DNA of 64,000 nucleotides from Streptomyces sp. NRRL F-6492 (GTDB taxonomy: Bacteria; Actinomycetota; Actinomycetes; Streptomycetales; Streptomycetaceae): positions 83,440 to 147,439 of the forward strand of contig NZ_LGEG01000149.1 in the NCBI RefSeq assembly GCF_001280125.1, given 5' to 3'. Position 1 is the stretch's first letter; each line of letters opens with the position of its first letter. A program made the translations under genes and the position numbers. Below the pieces are notes generated by a model. That model searched no databases. It was not told where the DNA came from and saw nothing but the letters and a program-made list of their open reading frames with translations. Shown in pieces: positions 48,862 to 56,698 of the stretch.

Positions 48862-50085
48862 ATGGACACAGGGGCGGGCGTGGGGAACGGGGCAGGGGCG
48901 GGCCCGGAGCGCGGCGGCAGGCCGTACGACGTGGTCCTCTTCGGGGCCACCGGGTTCGTGGGCGAACTCACCGCGGAGTATCTGGCCGAGCACGCCCCCG
49001 ACGGGTGCCGCTGGGCGCTCGCGGGACGCAGCCTCGGCAGACTGGAGGCGCTCCGGGAGCGGCTGGCCTCGGACCGGCCGCACCTGGCCGGCCTCCCGCT
49101 GGTCGTGGCGGACTCCGCCGACCCGGCCTCGCTGCGGGAACTGGCCGGATCGGCCCGGGTGGTGGCGACGACGGTCGGCCCCTACGTCTGGTACGGCGAG
49201 GAGCTCGTCGCCGCCTGCGCGGAGGCCGGCACGGACTACCTGGACCTGACGGGCGAGGCCGAGTTCGTGGACCTCGTGTACGTGCGGCACGACGCGCGGG
49301 CCCGGGAGACCGGCGCCCGGATCGTGCACGCCTGCGGCTTCGACTCGATCCCGCACGACCTGGGCGTGCACTTCACGGTGGGGCAGCTCCCGGAGGGCGT
49401 GCCGCTGCGGGTGGACGGTTTCGTCCGGGCCGGGGCCGCGTTCTCGGGCGGCACCTTCGCCTCCGCGCTCACCGCGCTCGGCCGGGGCCGGGAGGTCCTG
49501 CGGGCCGCGCGCGAACGGCGCCTGCACGAGCCCCGGTTGGTGGGCCGCCGGTCGCGGGCGCCGCTCGGCGGCCCCCGGTTCAGCCGGGAGACGGGCACGT
49601 GGGCGCTGCCGCTGCCGACGCTCGACCCGCAGGTCGTGGCGCGCTCGGCGGCGGCCCTCGACCGGTACGGGCCGGACTTCCGCTACCGGCACTACGCCTC
49701 CGTGAAGACGCTCCCGATGGCGCTCGGCGGCGCGGCCGCCGTCGGCGCGAGCGTGGCGGCGGCCCAACTCCCGCCGGTGCGGAGCTGGCTGATGGAGCGT
49801 TACCGGGCCGGGGAGGGCCCGTCGGCCGAGCGGCGCGCCCGCAGCTGGTTCTCCGTGCGGTTCGTGGGCGAGGGCGGCGGGCGGCGGGTCTTCACTGAGG
49901 TGTCGGGCGGTGACCCGGGCTACGACGAGACGGCCAAGATGCTCGCCGAGTCGGCCCTCTGCCTCGCCTTCGATCCGCTGCCGAAGACCGCCGGGCAGGT
50001 GACGACGGCGGCCGCGATGGGCGACGCCCTCACCGCCCGGCTGCGGGAGGCGGGCATCCGCTTCCGGGTGGCGCACCGGGGTTAG
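48862..50085 (+). CDS. Saccharopine dehydrogenase family / trans-acting enoyl reductase-like protein
   Basis: The product is 407 aa. A Rossmann motif opens the protein (YDVVLFGATGFVGELTAEYLAEH), followed by WALAGRSLGRLEALRERL and DYLDLTGEAEFVDLV, then ACGFDSIPHDLGVHF. These are the hallmarks of the family containing mycobacterial trans-acting enoyl reductase. A hydrophobic hairpin (ALGGAAAVGASVAAAQLPPV) suggests membrane contact. The substrate could be a polyketide or fatty chain. The ATG at 48862 has GAGGGG 5 nt upstream. It is divergent from the CaiB-type gene. Confidence 0.88.
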   Translation: MDTGAGVGNGAGAGPERGGRPYDVVLFGATGFVGELTAEYLAEHAPDGCRWALAGRSLGRLEALRERLASDRPHLAGLPLVVADSADPASLRELAGSARVVATTVGPYVWYGEELVAACAEAGTDYLDLTGEAEFVDLVYVRHDARARETGARIVHACGFDSIPHDLGVHFTVGQLPEGVPLRVDGFVRAGAAFSGGTFASALTALGRGREVLRAARERRLHEPRLVGRRSRAPLGGPRFSRETGTWALPLPTLDPQVVARSAAALDRYGPDFRYRHYASVKTLPMALGGAAAVGASVAAAQLPPVRSWLMERYRAGEGPSAERRARSWFSVRFVGEGGGRRVFTEVSGGDPGYDETAKMLAESALCLAFDPLPKTAGQVTTAAAMGDALTARLREAGIRFRVAHRG

Positions 50086-50120
50086 GGCCCGCCCGGCGGA
50101 TCAGGGCCGAGGGCCGGTCC

Positions 50121-50151
50121 GGTGCCGCCCCCGTGACACGGGGGCGGCACC
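50121..50151. terminator. Perfect dyad between convergent genes
   Basis: GGTGCCGCCCCCGTG (50121-50135), A, CACGGGGGCGGCACC (50137-50151). The arms are perfect over 15 bp, so in RNA the innermost pairs would open to form the loop. It lies between the enoyl-reductase-like gene and the convergent membrane protein gene. Confidence 0.85.
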
Positions 50152-50164
50152 CTGCGGCTTCCGG

Positions 50165-50551
50165 TCAGTAGGCGCTCACGTACCAGAGCGCGCCGCCGAG
50201 GAGGACCGGCACCGTGAAGGCGATCTGCAGCATCCAGGGGACGCCCGGCCCCTCGTCGTCCGGCTTGCCCGGGTTCTCCGAGCGCCACGCCATGAACGCG
50301 CGCATCGCCTTCTGGTGTCCGGCGACGCCCAGGGCGATGCCCAGGTACACCGCGCAGTAGACGGGGAGCGTCCCGGTCAGGGGCGTGTCGTAGGTGGCGC
50401 TGTAGGACGCGGCCCCCGCGAATCCCAGGACCGGGCCGCACGAGATCCAGATCCTCTGTCGGCCGCTTGTCATCCCCGGAAACATCAGCGCGAGATAGAC
50501 GGCCACGCTGATCGCCGCGAACAGCCACCACAGCGGTGACGTCCTGTCCAT
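50165..50551 (-). CDS. 128-aa membrane protein of unknown function
   Basis: The product is 128 aa with four predicted membrane segments: near residues 8-25, 36-50, 62-80 and 105-124. It begins MDRTSPLWWLFAAISVAVYL and ends GGALWYVSAY. A charged loop (HQKAMRAFMAWRSENPGKPDDEG) separates helices three and four. I do not recognise a family. It is a single gene, followed by the convergent terminator. Confidence 0.7.
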   Translation of the reverse strand: MDRTSPLWWLFAAISVAVYLALMFPGMTSGRQRIWISCGPVLGFAGAASYSATYDTPLTGTLPVYCAVYLGIALGVAGHQKAMRAFMAWRSENPGKPDDEGPGVPWMLQIAFTVPVLLGGALWYVSAY

Positions 50552-50640
50552 TTCCGCCCCCTTCCCTCTTCCCCACTCTTACGGTCCGTGACCATTCTCC
50601 CCGGCGGTCACGGCGGGCGGGCGGCGGGGGGCCCGCCACC

Positions 50641-51012
50641 TCAGGGCCGTACGAGACGGAAGGGGTGGTCGGCCGGGTCCGCGTAGACGCGCCGGGCCGG
50701 GTCGCCTTCCCCGTCGTCCAGCGGTACGGCTCCGAGCGCGAGGACGGCCTCGCCGGCGGCGGCCAGGTCGTCGACCCGCACGTCGAAGTGGAACTGCTGC
50801 TCGGGCGCGCCCCAGACGGGCGGCCGGTGGCCCGGGACGCTCTGGAAGCCGAGGACGGGACCGCCGTCGCCGCGCAGCACGACGCCGCCCTCGCCGACGG
50901 TCCACCGGGGGTCGGGGTCGTCGATCTCGCCGCCGATCAACCGCTGGTAGAACAGGGCGAGTTCGTACGCGTCGGGGCAGTCGAGGACGATGCGCCGCAG
51001 CCGTCCGATCAC
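50641..51012 (-). CDS. VOC family protein (glyoxalase/bleomycin-resistance-like)
   Basis: The product is 123 aa, one VOC (beta-alpha-beta-beta-beta) module pair: LRRIVLDCPDAYELALFYQRLIGGEI in the first half and QQFHFDVRVDDLAAAGEAVLALGA in the second. It matches the Glyoxalase_6 type common in actinomycetes. Metal-ligand residues are incomplete, so an enzymatic role is uncertain. It ends 90 bp from the convergently spaced membrane gene start and lies 130 bp downstream of endonuclease V on the same strand. Confidence 0.85.
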   Translation of the reverse strand: MIGRLRRIVLDCPDAYELALFYQRLIGGEIDDPDPRWTVGEGGVVLRGDGGPVLGFQSVPGHRPPVWGAPEQQFHFDVRVDDLAAAGEAVLALGAVPLDDGEGDPARRVYADPADHPFRLVRP

Positions 51013-51142
51013 GCGGCGCCCCCGGCGGCGCGGTTCGGGGTCGGGCCGCGCCGCGCCGGGCGGAACGCGGCGGATCGGGGAGGGGAGTCGTCATGGCCCC
51101 ACTCTGCTGAGCGGGTCCGGCATCCGGTATCCGTACGCGTAC

Positions 51143-51868
51143 TCAGGGGGCTCCGGGCGCTCCGGAAGGATCCGGACGCTCTCCGAGCGCCTCCTTGAGG
51201 GCGCGGCGGCAGAGGGAGTCGGCGCGGCGGGTGGTCTCGGGGATGCGGTAGCGCGGGGCGAGGTGGAGGGCGTGGGCGCAGGCCCGGGCGAGGGAGACCC
51301 GGTGGCCGGTGGAGACGAAGACCGGCTTGACCCCGTTCTGGGTGCGCACGGCCCGCCCCACCTCCTCCCCGTCGGCGAGCAGCGGGGACGAGTCGCCGCG
51401 CGCGGGTCCCGGCTGCTCGTAGGCGAAGGCGAAGGGGTTCTTGGCGACGCCGACGGACGGCCGCCCGGTGAGCACGCCGAGGTGGCTGGCGAGCCCGAAG
51501 CGGCGGGGGTGGGCGAGCCCGTAGCCGTCGCAGACCAGGAGGCCGGGGTCGGCGCCCAGGGCGTCGAGCGCGGCGAGCACGGTCGGGATCTCCCGGAAGG
51601 CGAGGAGCCCGGGGACGTACGGGAACGAGACCCGGCCGACCGCCGTCGCCTCCTCCACGACCTCCAGGGTCCGCGCGTCGAGCACGACGGCCGCGGCGGC
51701 GACGAGGTCCCGCTCGTCGTCGTAGGCCACGTCGAGCCCCGTGACGTGGCCCTCGCCGACCGCCGGCCCCTCCTCGTCCCGTACGAGCCGTTCCCTCAGC
51801 TCCCGCTGGACGGCGAGGGCGGCGGTCTCGTCGGCGGGCCAGCCCGCCGGAATCTCGATGATCGTCAT
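51143..51868 (-). CDS. nfi: Endonuclease V (deoxyinosine 3' endonuclease)
   Basis: The product is 241 aa with an RNase H-like fold. GLDVAYDD holds the first catalytic Asp. FPYVPGLLAFREIP is the strand-separating wedge with the invariant PYVPG and catalytic Glu. LLVCDGYGLAHPRRFGLASHLG carries the third Asp and the inosine pocket. GVAKNPF and TGHRVSL complete the pattern. The enzyme nicks DNA or RNA at inosine. The ATG at 51868 is divergent from the YciI gene 90 bp away. Confidence 0.94.
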   Translation of the reverse strand: MTIIEIPAGWPADETAALAVQRELRERLVRDEEGPAVGEGHVTGLDVAYDDERDLVAAAAVVLDARTLEVVEEATAVGRVSFPYVPGLLAFREIPTVLAALDALGADPGLLVCDGYGLAHPRRFGLASHLGVLTGRPSVGVAKNPFAFAYEQPGPARGDSSPLLADGEEVGRAVRTQNGVKPVFVSTGHRVSLARACAHALHLAPRYRIPETTRRADSLCRRALKEALGERPDPSGAPGAP

Positions 51869-51880
51869 GATGCGGCCACC

Positions 51881-53611
51881 CTACGGCCGGCCGGGCGCCC
51901 GTTCCGAGGACCGGGACGGCCGCCCGGGGCCGAGGGGGCGGCCGGTAGCCTGGCGATCATGTTCGTACTGGAATTGACCTACACCGCCCCCGTCGAGCGG
52001 GCGGACGCGCTGCTCGACGCGCACGTCGAGTGGCTCGACGCGCAGTACGCCGCCGGCGTGTTCCTCGCGTCCGGGCGGAAGAACCCGCGGGACGGCGGGG
52101 TGATCCTGGCCGCCGGGGTCGACCGCGCGGAGATCGAGAGGATCGCGGCGGCCGACCCGTTCAGCACCGAGGGCGTGTGCGCGTACCGGATCACGGAGTT
52201 CTACGCGACCAAGACGGTCGACGGGATCGCCGCTTACCGGGAGGAGCTGCCCTCCTAGGGCGTGTGTCGAAAGTCCCGTCTGCCCGGCGGCGCCCGGCAC
52301 GCACGCTCGCCGCGTTGTCGGGATCGCCCCGATACAACCAGTATCGGGGCGAAGCCGCGCGATCCGGCCCTGTTCGCCCGAGGCCCAGCAGGAGCCGTCC
52401 GGGGTGCAGTCGACCGTGTCGTACGAGCCGGTGTCGACCGTGCGCCAGGTGCGGCCGCCGTCGGTGGTGAGGTCCGTGCCGGTGGGGCCGACGGCGAGCG
52501 CGGACGTCCTGCCGTACGGGAGCCAGGCGACGCCCGAGCGGTAGGCGGGCGGCGGCGCGGCCGAGGCGCGCCAGGTGCGGCCCGCGTCGGCGGTGACGGC
52601 GGCGGCCCGCGGGGACGGCTGGTCCTTGCGGTAGTCGCCGCCGACCGCGATGCCGTGCGCGCGGTCGCGGAAGGCGAGCCCGAAGACGCCCCGGGCCGGG
52701 TCCCCGGCCGGGATCGGCGAGGCGGTGGCGGTCCAGGTCAGCCCCCGGTCGGCGGAGTGCAGCACGCGCGCGGCGGCCGCGCCGCCCGTCGCGAGCCACA
52801 CGTCCCGGGGTCCGGCCGACACCAGGCACTGGCCGCTCGCCGCGAACCCCGCCTCGCCGGGAAGCGCCTCCGGCATCCCCCCGTCCGGCAGGACCCGCCA
52901 GGACCGGCCGCCGTCGCGGGTCGAGAGGATGCGGTACCTCCCGTCGACCGGGTCGCTCATGGCGAGGCCGTTGCGGTGGTCGAAGAAGGTCATGCAGTCG
53001 TAGAAGGCGCGCGGGTCGGTGTTGCGGAAGGACTCGGTCCAGGTGGCGCCGCCGTCCTCGGTGCGCAGCACCCGCGAGGCCTCGCCCTCCCCGATGGCCA
53101 GGACGACGGCCCGGCGGGCGTCGAAGGCCTCCACGTCGCGGAACTCCAGGCCGTCCGCGCCGGGCGGCGAGACGTTCCGCCAGCTCCGGCCCGCGTCGGT
53201 GGTGCGCAGCACCGTGCCCCGGGAGCCCGCCGCCCAGGCGGTGCGGCGGTCGACCGCCGCGAGTCCCCGGAAGCGGGCGTCGGTACCGGTCGGCGTGAGC
53301 CGCCAGCCGGCCGCGGAGGGGAGGTGCCGGTCGGTCGCCCGTGCGAGCCGCCGGTCGGTGGTGAGCGTGGGTGGCCGGTCCGTCGCCCGCGTGAACTCCC
53401 GGTCCGCCGACGGGAGGTGTCGGTCGGCCGCCGGAGCGAGGTGCCCGTCCGCCGTCGGCGCGAGTGGCCGGGCGGTCGTCGGCGCGAGCTGTCCGCCGGT
53501 CGTGACCGTGGGGGTCTCCCCGGCCCGCGCCGGGACGGCCAGGGCCAGCGCGAGCGCCGCCCCGACCAGTCCCGCCGACATCGTTCGTCTCGTCTTGCCC
53601 ATGGACGTCAT
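51881..53611 (-). CDS. Secreted WD40/YVTN/BNR-like repeat protein with read-through C-terminus
   Basis: The frame is 576 codons. Residues 1-30 are a Sec signal peptide. Residues about 39-106 are octapeptide-like repeats (HLAPAADR, HLPSADRE type). Residues about 107-410 form a beta-propeller of Ycf48/BNR type (DGGRSW, DGGATW, DAGRTW Asp-box motifs). The domain appears to finish at ASGEQGRIARLR. After that the frame does not stop but runs through a terminator-bearing repeat (52259-52352) and the full antisense of the YciI gene to 51881, adding about 165 codons without family character. The original stop seems lost; the protein may have an aberrant tail. Confidence 0.65.
   Translation of the reverse strand: MTSMGKTRRTMSAGLVGAALALALAVPARAGETPTVTTGGQLAPTTARPLAPTADGHLAPAADRHLPSADREFTRATDRPPTLTTDRRLARATDRHLPSAAGWRLTPTGTDARFRGLAAVDRRTAWAAGSRGTVLRTTDAGRSWRNVSPPGADGLEFRDVEAFDARRAVVLAIGEGEASRVLRTEDGGATWTESFRNTDPRAFYDCMTFFDHRNGLAMSDPVDGRYRILSTRDGGRSWRVLPDGGMPEALPGEAGFAASGQCLVSAGPRDVWLATGGAAAARVLHSADRGLTWTATASPIPAGDPARGVFGLAFRDRAHGIAVGGDYRKDQPSPRAAAVTADAGRTWRASAAPPPAYRSGVAWLPYGRTSALAVGPTGTDLTTDGGRTWRTVDTGSYDTVDCTPDGSCWASGEQGRIARLRPDTGCIGAIPTTRRACVPGAAGQTGLSTHALGGQLLPVSGDPVDRLGRVELRDPVRAHALGAERVGRRDPLDLRAVDPGGQDHPAVPRVLPPGREEHAGGVLRVEPLDVRVEQRVRPLDGGGVGQFQYEHDRQATGRPLGPGRPSRSSERAPGRP
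51959..52258 (+). CDS. YciI family protein
   Basis: The product is 99 aa, a ferredoxin-like fold: MFVLELTYTAPVERADALLDAHVEWLDAQYAAGVFLASGRK, with the conserved His (DAHVEWL) and the Asp/Gly pattern DPFSTEGVCAYRITEF. Its function in metabolism is undefined; homologues bind small molecules. It is intact. The whole gene lies antisense to the extended reading frame of the downstream convergent BNR-repeat gene. The TAG stop merges into the repeat element at 52259. Confidence 0.85.
   Translation: MFVLELTYTAPVERADALLDAHVEWLDAQYAAGVFLASGRKNPRDGGVILAAGVDRAEIERIAAADPFSTEGVCAYRITEFYATKTVDGIAAYREELPS
52259..52352. repeat. Possible dispersed repeat element carrying a terminator hairpin
   Basis: The stretch begins GGCGTGTGTCGAAAGTCCCG immediately after the YciI stop and ends in a perfect hairpin. 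I have seen this left-end sequence repeated in Streptomyces intergenic regions, so I suspect a MITE-like or terminator-type dispersed element. Only one copy is in this window, and no target duplication was found. It interrupts the expected end of the BNR-repeat gene. Confidence 0.45.
52324..52352. terminator. Hairpin with perfect 12-bp arms
   Basis: TCGCCCCGATAC (52324-52335), loop AACCA, GTATCGGGGCGA (52341-52352). It lies past the YciI stop and inside the 3' part of the convergent BNR frame, so it should end transcripts from both sides. The stem is less G+C-rich than other terminators of the window. Confidence 0.8.
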
Positions 53612-53959
53612 GGCGCCGGAAGCTAGTGCCCCCGCCCGCCCGCCGTCCAGGGTGCCTCCGCGCGAGCGGCCCGTACCGGACGCGGGTGGTGCCGTGCCGA
53701 TGGCGGAGCCTCCGGATTCCGGCCGTACCGCGACCTTTCCGGCCCTTGCCCCGAATCGGCCGGAGAGCTTTCCGGACAGAGTCGGGAAGCGGCCGAAAGA
53801 CCCCGACCGGCCCGGACACCCCTCCCCGTGGGCCCGGTGACGCAGCTCACGTGGATCCGGAGTGCACGTTCCGGCCGTCTCTCCCGTCTTCCCGGGTGTC
53901 AGGAGCCCCGGTGTCGGGGAGACGCACAGGATCCGAAACCCGCGCGAGAGGAGCCGGTC
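53612..53959. other. 348-bp divergent intergenic region upstream of ssgD
   Basis: It holds the promoters of the leftward BNR gene and rightward ssgD. I see several TTCCGG-type boxes (53700-53790), a GTGTCAGGAGCC/GGTGTCGGGGA patch (53896-53920) and the GAGAGGAG ribosome-binding site of ssgD. There is no convincing -35/-10 pair and no coding frame. Confidence 0.6.
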
Positions 53960-54376
53960 TTGTCCGCCGTCATCGAGCAGGCCGTCCAGGCCCGTCTGGT
54001 CGCATCCGCTCCCCGGATGGAGACCGTCCCCGCCACCCTGCGCTACGACCGCGAGGATCCGTACGCCGTCAGCATGGCCTTTCCTCCTCCCGCGACCCTG
54101 GAGGGCGTCGAGGTCTCCTGGGCCTTCGCGCGCGAACTGCTCGTCCAGGGGGTCGAGCGCCCGGCCGGGGTCGGGGACGTGCGGCTGCGCCCGTACGGGT
54201 ACGACCGGACCGTGGTCGAGTTCCACGCCCCGGAGGGGGTGGCCATGGTCCACGTCCGGACCTCGGAGCTGCGCCGCTTCCTGGAGCGCTCGCAGCACCT
54301 GGTGCCGGAGGGGCGCGAGCACCAGTACCTGGACTGGGACCAGGACCTGACCGAACTGCTCCGCGAGCGCCCGTAG
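53960..54376 (+). CDS. ssgD: SsgA-like sporulation/cell-division regulator, probably SsgD
   Basis: The product is 138 aa. ETVPATLRYDREDPYAVSMAFPP and VSWAFARELLVQGVERPAGVGDVRLRP are SsgA-like protein (SALP) signatures. LERSQHLVPEGREHQYLDWDQDLTELL closes the domain. SALPs guide septum placement and wall remodelling in streptomycetes. The name SsgD relies on my recollection of S. coelicolor gene order (ssgD near SCO672x). I chose TTG 53960 with GAGAGGAG about 6 nt upstream; the frame before it encodes no SALP sequence. Confidence 0.85.
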   Translation: MSAVIEQAVQARLVASAPRMETVPATLRYDREDPYAVSMAFPPPATLEGVEVSWAFARELLVQGVERPAGVGDVRLRPYGYDRTVVEFHAPEGVAMVHVRTSELRRFLERSQHLVPEGREHQYLDWDQDLTELLRERP

Positions 54377-54454
54377 GAATCCGCGCGCCCCTCGAAAGCG
54401 CCTGAAAGCCCGGGAAGCCGAGGAAGTCCCGGAAGTACCCCGGAGGTCCCCGGA

Positions 54455-54510
54455 AGCCGACGAGACCCCGGGAGCCGACGAGGCCCCGGGAGCCCCCAGA
54501 GGCCCCCGGA
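54455..54510. repeat. 18-bp tandem repeat after ssgD
   Basis: AGCCGACGAGACCCCGGG (54455-54472), AGCCGACGAGGCCCCGGG (54473-54490), then a degenerate third copy to 54510. Looser related CCGGAAG units fill 54400-54454. This is part of the 383-bp gap between ssgD and the ABC-F gene; no coding frame was found here. Confidence 0.65.
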
Positions 54511-54531
54511 AGCTCCCGCCCCTTAAATCGT

Positions 54532-54561
54532 TTGCCGCCCTCCCGGTCGGGCTCGTATCGT
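54532..54561 (+). promoter_or_regulatory. Putative promoter of the ABC-F gene
   Basis: TTGCCG (54532-54537), 18-bp spacer, TATCGT (54556-54561). A TTAAATCG patch lies just upstream. The predicted start near 54568 gives a leader of about 190 bases containing a mini-ORF. Confidence 0.4.
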
Positions 54562-54599
54562 CGGTATCGACCTTGTCGTCACCCGATCGGAGAAGGACG

Positions 54600-54611
54600 T
54601 TGCTCGTCTGA
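54600..54611 (+). CDS. Three-codon mini-ORF in the ABC-F leader
   Basis: TTG CTC GTC TGA with GGAG 7 nt upstream (and AAGG nearer). A ribosome stalled or terminating here could control the long leader, as known for antibiotic-inducible ABC-F and erm genes. The frame is so short that chance cannot be excluded. Confidence 0.25.
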   Translation: MLV

Positions 54612-54759
54612 GGTTGCGAGACACCGCGCCGCGCGTGCCCCCTGTGCCGCGTGTGCCGTTCTCGACCTCGGCGTACGAGCCGTCTCTCCACTGCCCGCGC
54701 CCCGGTGTCTCCACGCGTTGCATCCCGTCACGCCCGCGCTCGCGCACCCGGAGGCCTAC

Positions 54760-56403
54760 ATGGCGCATCACCCCACCTTCCTCACCTGTTCCTCGCTCTC
54801 CTTCTCCTGGCCGGACGGCACCGAGGTCTTCGACGACCTCCGGCTCGCGGTCGGCCCCGGCCGCACCGGGCTCGTCGGGCTCAACGGCTCCGGCAAGTCC
54901 ACGCTCCTCAAGCTGCTCGCGGGCGAGCTGACGCCCGTCTCCGGCACGGTCCGGGTCACCGGCGAGCTCGGCCACCTGCCGCAGAACCTGGTCCTGGACA
55001 CCTCGCGCCGGGTCGACGAGATCCTCGGCATCGACGGGAAGCGGGCCGCCCTGCACGCCATCGAGGCGGGCGACCCGGCCGAGGAGCACTTCACCGCCCT
55101 CGCCGACGACTGGGACGTCGAGGAGCGGGCCCGGGCCACCCTCGACCAGCTCGGCCTGGGCGGCATCGGCCTGGACCGGACCGTCGGCGAGATCTCGGGC
55201 GGCGAGTCCGTCCTGCTGCGCCTCGCCGCGCTGCTGCTCGCCCGGCCCGACGTCCTGCTGCTCGACGAGCCGACCAACAACCTGGACCTGCACGCCCGCG
55301 CGCGCCTCTACGAGGCCGTGGAGAAGTGGTCCGGGGTCCTGGTCGTGGTCAGCCACGACCGCGAACTCCTGGAGCGGGTCGACCAGATCGCCGACCTGCG
55401 GGACGGCGAGGTCACCTGGTACGGCGGTTCCTGGTCGGACTACGAGGCGGCGCTCGCCGCCGAACAGGAGGCGGCGGAACGGATGGTGCGGGTCGCCGAG
55501 GCCGACGTCCAGCGGCAGAAGCGGGAACTGGCCGACACCCAGGTGAAGTTGGCGCGCCGGAAGCGGTACGGGCAGAAGAGCTTCGAGAACAAGGTCGCCT
55601 CCAAGCTGGTGGCGAACAGCCAGAAGCGCAGCGCCCAGGTCACGGCCGGCAAGCAGCGCACGCTCCACGGCGAGCGCCTCTCGGAGGCCCGGGAGCGGCT
55701 CGACGCGGCGGTGGAGGCGGTGCGGGACGACGACGAGATCCGGGTCGAGCTGCCGCGCACCTCGGTGCCGCCCGGCCGCGAGGTGCTGCACCTGCGGGAC
55801 CTGGAGCTGCGGTACGGGGCCCGCGTCGAGGGCGCGTTCGAGCTGCGCGGCCCGGAGCGGATCGCCCTGGTGGGGCGGAACGGCGCCGGGAAGACGACGC
55901 TGCTCCGGACGATCGCCGGGGAGCTCGAACCGCTGGCCGGGGAGGTGGACGCGCGGGTGCCGCTGCGCTTCCTGCCGCAGCGGCTCGACGTCCTGGACGA
56001 CGGGCTGAGCGTGGTGGAGAACGTGGCCCGCTTCGCGCCCGCCGCGACGGGGAACGCGATCAGGGCCCGGCTCGCGCGGTTCCTGTTCCGGGGGGCGCGG
56101 GCCGACCAGGCCGTGGGCACCCTCTCGGGCGGGGAGCGGTTCCGGGCGACGCTCGCGGCACTGCTCCTCGCGGAGCCGGCCCCGCAGCTGCTGATGCTGG
56201 ACGAGCCGACCAACAACCTGGACATGGCGTCGGCGCGGAAGCTGACGGAGGCCCTCGACGCCTACGAGGGGGCGCTGGTCGTGGCGAGTCACGACGTGGC
56301 GTTCCTGGAGTCGCTGGGGATCACCCGCTGGCTGCTGCTCGACGGCGAGCTGCGGCCGACGACCGCCGAGGAGGTCCGGGAGGTGGTCGCGGACGGGTCC
56401 TGA
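54760..56403 (+). CDS. ABC-F family ATPase (possible antibiotic-resistance type)
   Basis: The product is 547 aa, with duplicated ABC domains and no membrane helices. Walker A motifs are GLNGSGKST and GRNGAGKTT; signatures are ISGGESVLLRLA and LSGGERFRATLA; Walker B motifs are LLLDEPTNNLDL and LMLDEPTNNLDM. The linker (about residues 225-320) is long and basic (RQKRELADTQVKLARRKRYGQKSFENKVASKL), as in ARE ABC-F ribosome-protection proteins. The ATG at 54760 has GGAGG 4 nt upstream. The 200-base leader with a mini-ORF supports regulation by translation inhibitors. A 20-bp duplication spans its stop codon. Confidence 0.92.
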   Translation: MAHHPTFLTCSSLSFSWPDGTEVFDDLRLAVGPGRTGLVGLNGSGKSTLLKLLAGELTPVSGTVRVTGELGHLPQNLVLDTSRRVDEILGIDGKRAALHAIEAGDPAEEHFTALADDWDVEERARATLDQLGLGGIGLDRTVGEISGGESVLLRLAALLLARPDVLLLDEPTNNLDLHARARLYEAVEKWSGVLVVVSHDRELLERVDQIADLRDGEVTWYGGSWSDYEAALAAEQEAAERMVRVAEADVQRQKRELADTQVKLARRKRYGQKSFENKVASKLVANSQKRSAQVTAGKQRTLHGERLSEARERLDAAVEAVRDDDEIRVELPRTSVPPGREVLHLRDLELRYGARVEGAFELRGPERIALVGRNGAGKTTLLRTIAGELEPLAGEVDARVPLRFLPQRLDVLDDGLSVVENVARFAPAATGNAIRARLARFLFRGARADQAVGTLSGGERFRATLAALLLAEPAPQLLMLDEPTNNLDMASARKLTEALDAYEGALVVASHDVAFLESLGITRWLLLDGELRPTTAEEVREVVADGS

Positions 56404-56430
56404 CGGCAGCGGACGGGTCCTGACGGCAGC
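56391..56430. repeat. Exact 20-bp tandem duplication spanning a stop codon
   Basis: GGACGGGTCCTGACGGCAGC occurs at 56391-56410 and again at 56411-56430. The first copy includes the final codons and TGA of the ABC-F gene. Identity is complete, which suggests a recent slippage event. Confidence 0.8.
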
Positions 56431-56603
56431 GTGTCCGGCGCCGCCAGGGCCCATCCGGGTCGCGCACCCAGCGCCGCCGGATGCTCGCACCGTGTAGTCG
56501 GCCGGGTGTCCGGCGGACGCCACACTGGACGTGACCTGCGTCTCCGGCGCCACATCGACCAGGGAGCATAACGGAACGTAACCGGACAACGCCCGGGGCG
56601 GGG

Positions 56604-56660
56604 TTGGTGGACGCCTTACGGAGCCTTAACCTACGGTTTCGTAACCTACGGATTCGTAGG
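56604..56660 (+). promoter_or_regulatory. Desaturase promoter with two operator dyads
   Basis: A promoter TTGGTG (56604-56609), 17-bp spacer, TAACCT (56627-56632) is followed by two 15-bp direct repeats, AACCTACGGTTTCGT (56628-56642) and AACCTACGGATTCGT (56643-56657). Each contains a TACG-N4-CGTA dyad; the second is perfect over CCTACG/CGTAGG (56645-56660). This is a TetR-type operator layout over the -10 and start site. Confidence 0.65.
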
Positions 56661-56698
56661 TACACCCGTATGCCCTTCTCCGTCCCCAGGAGTTCCCC

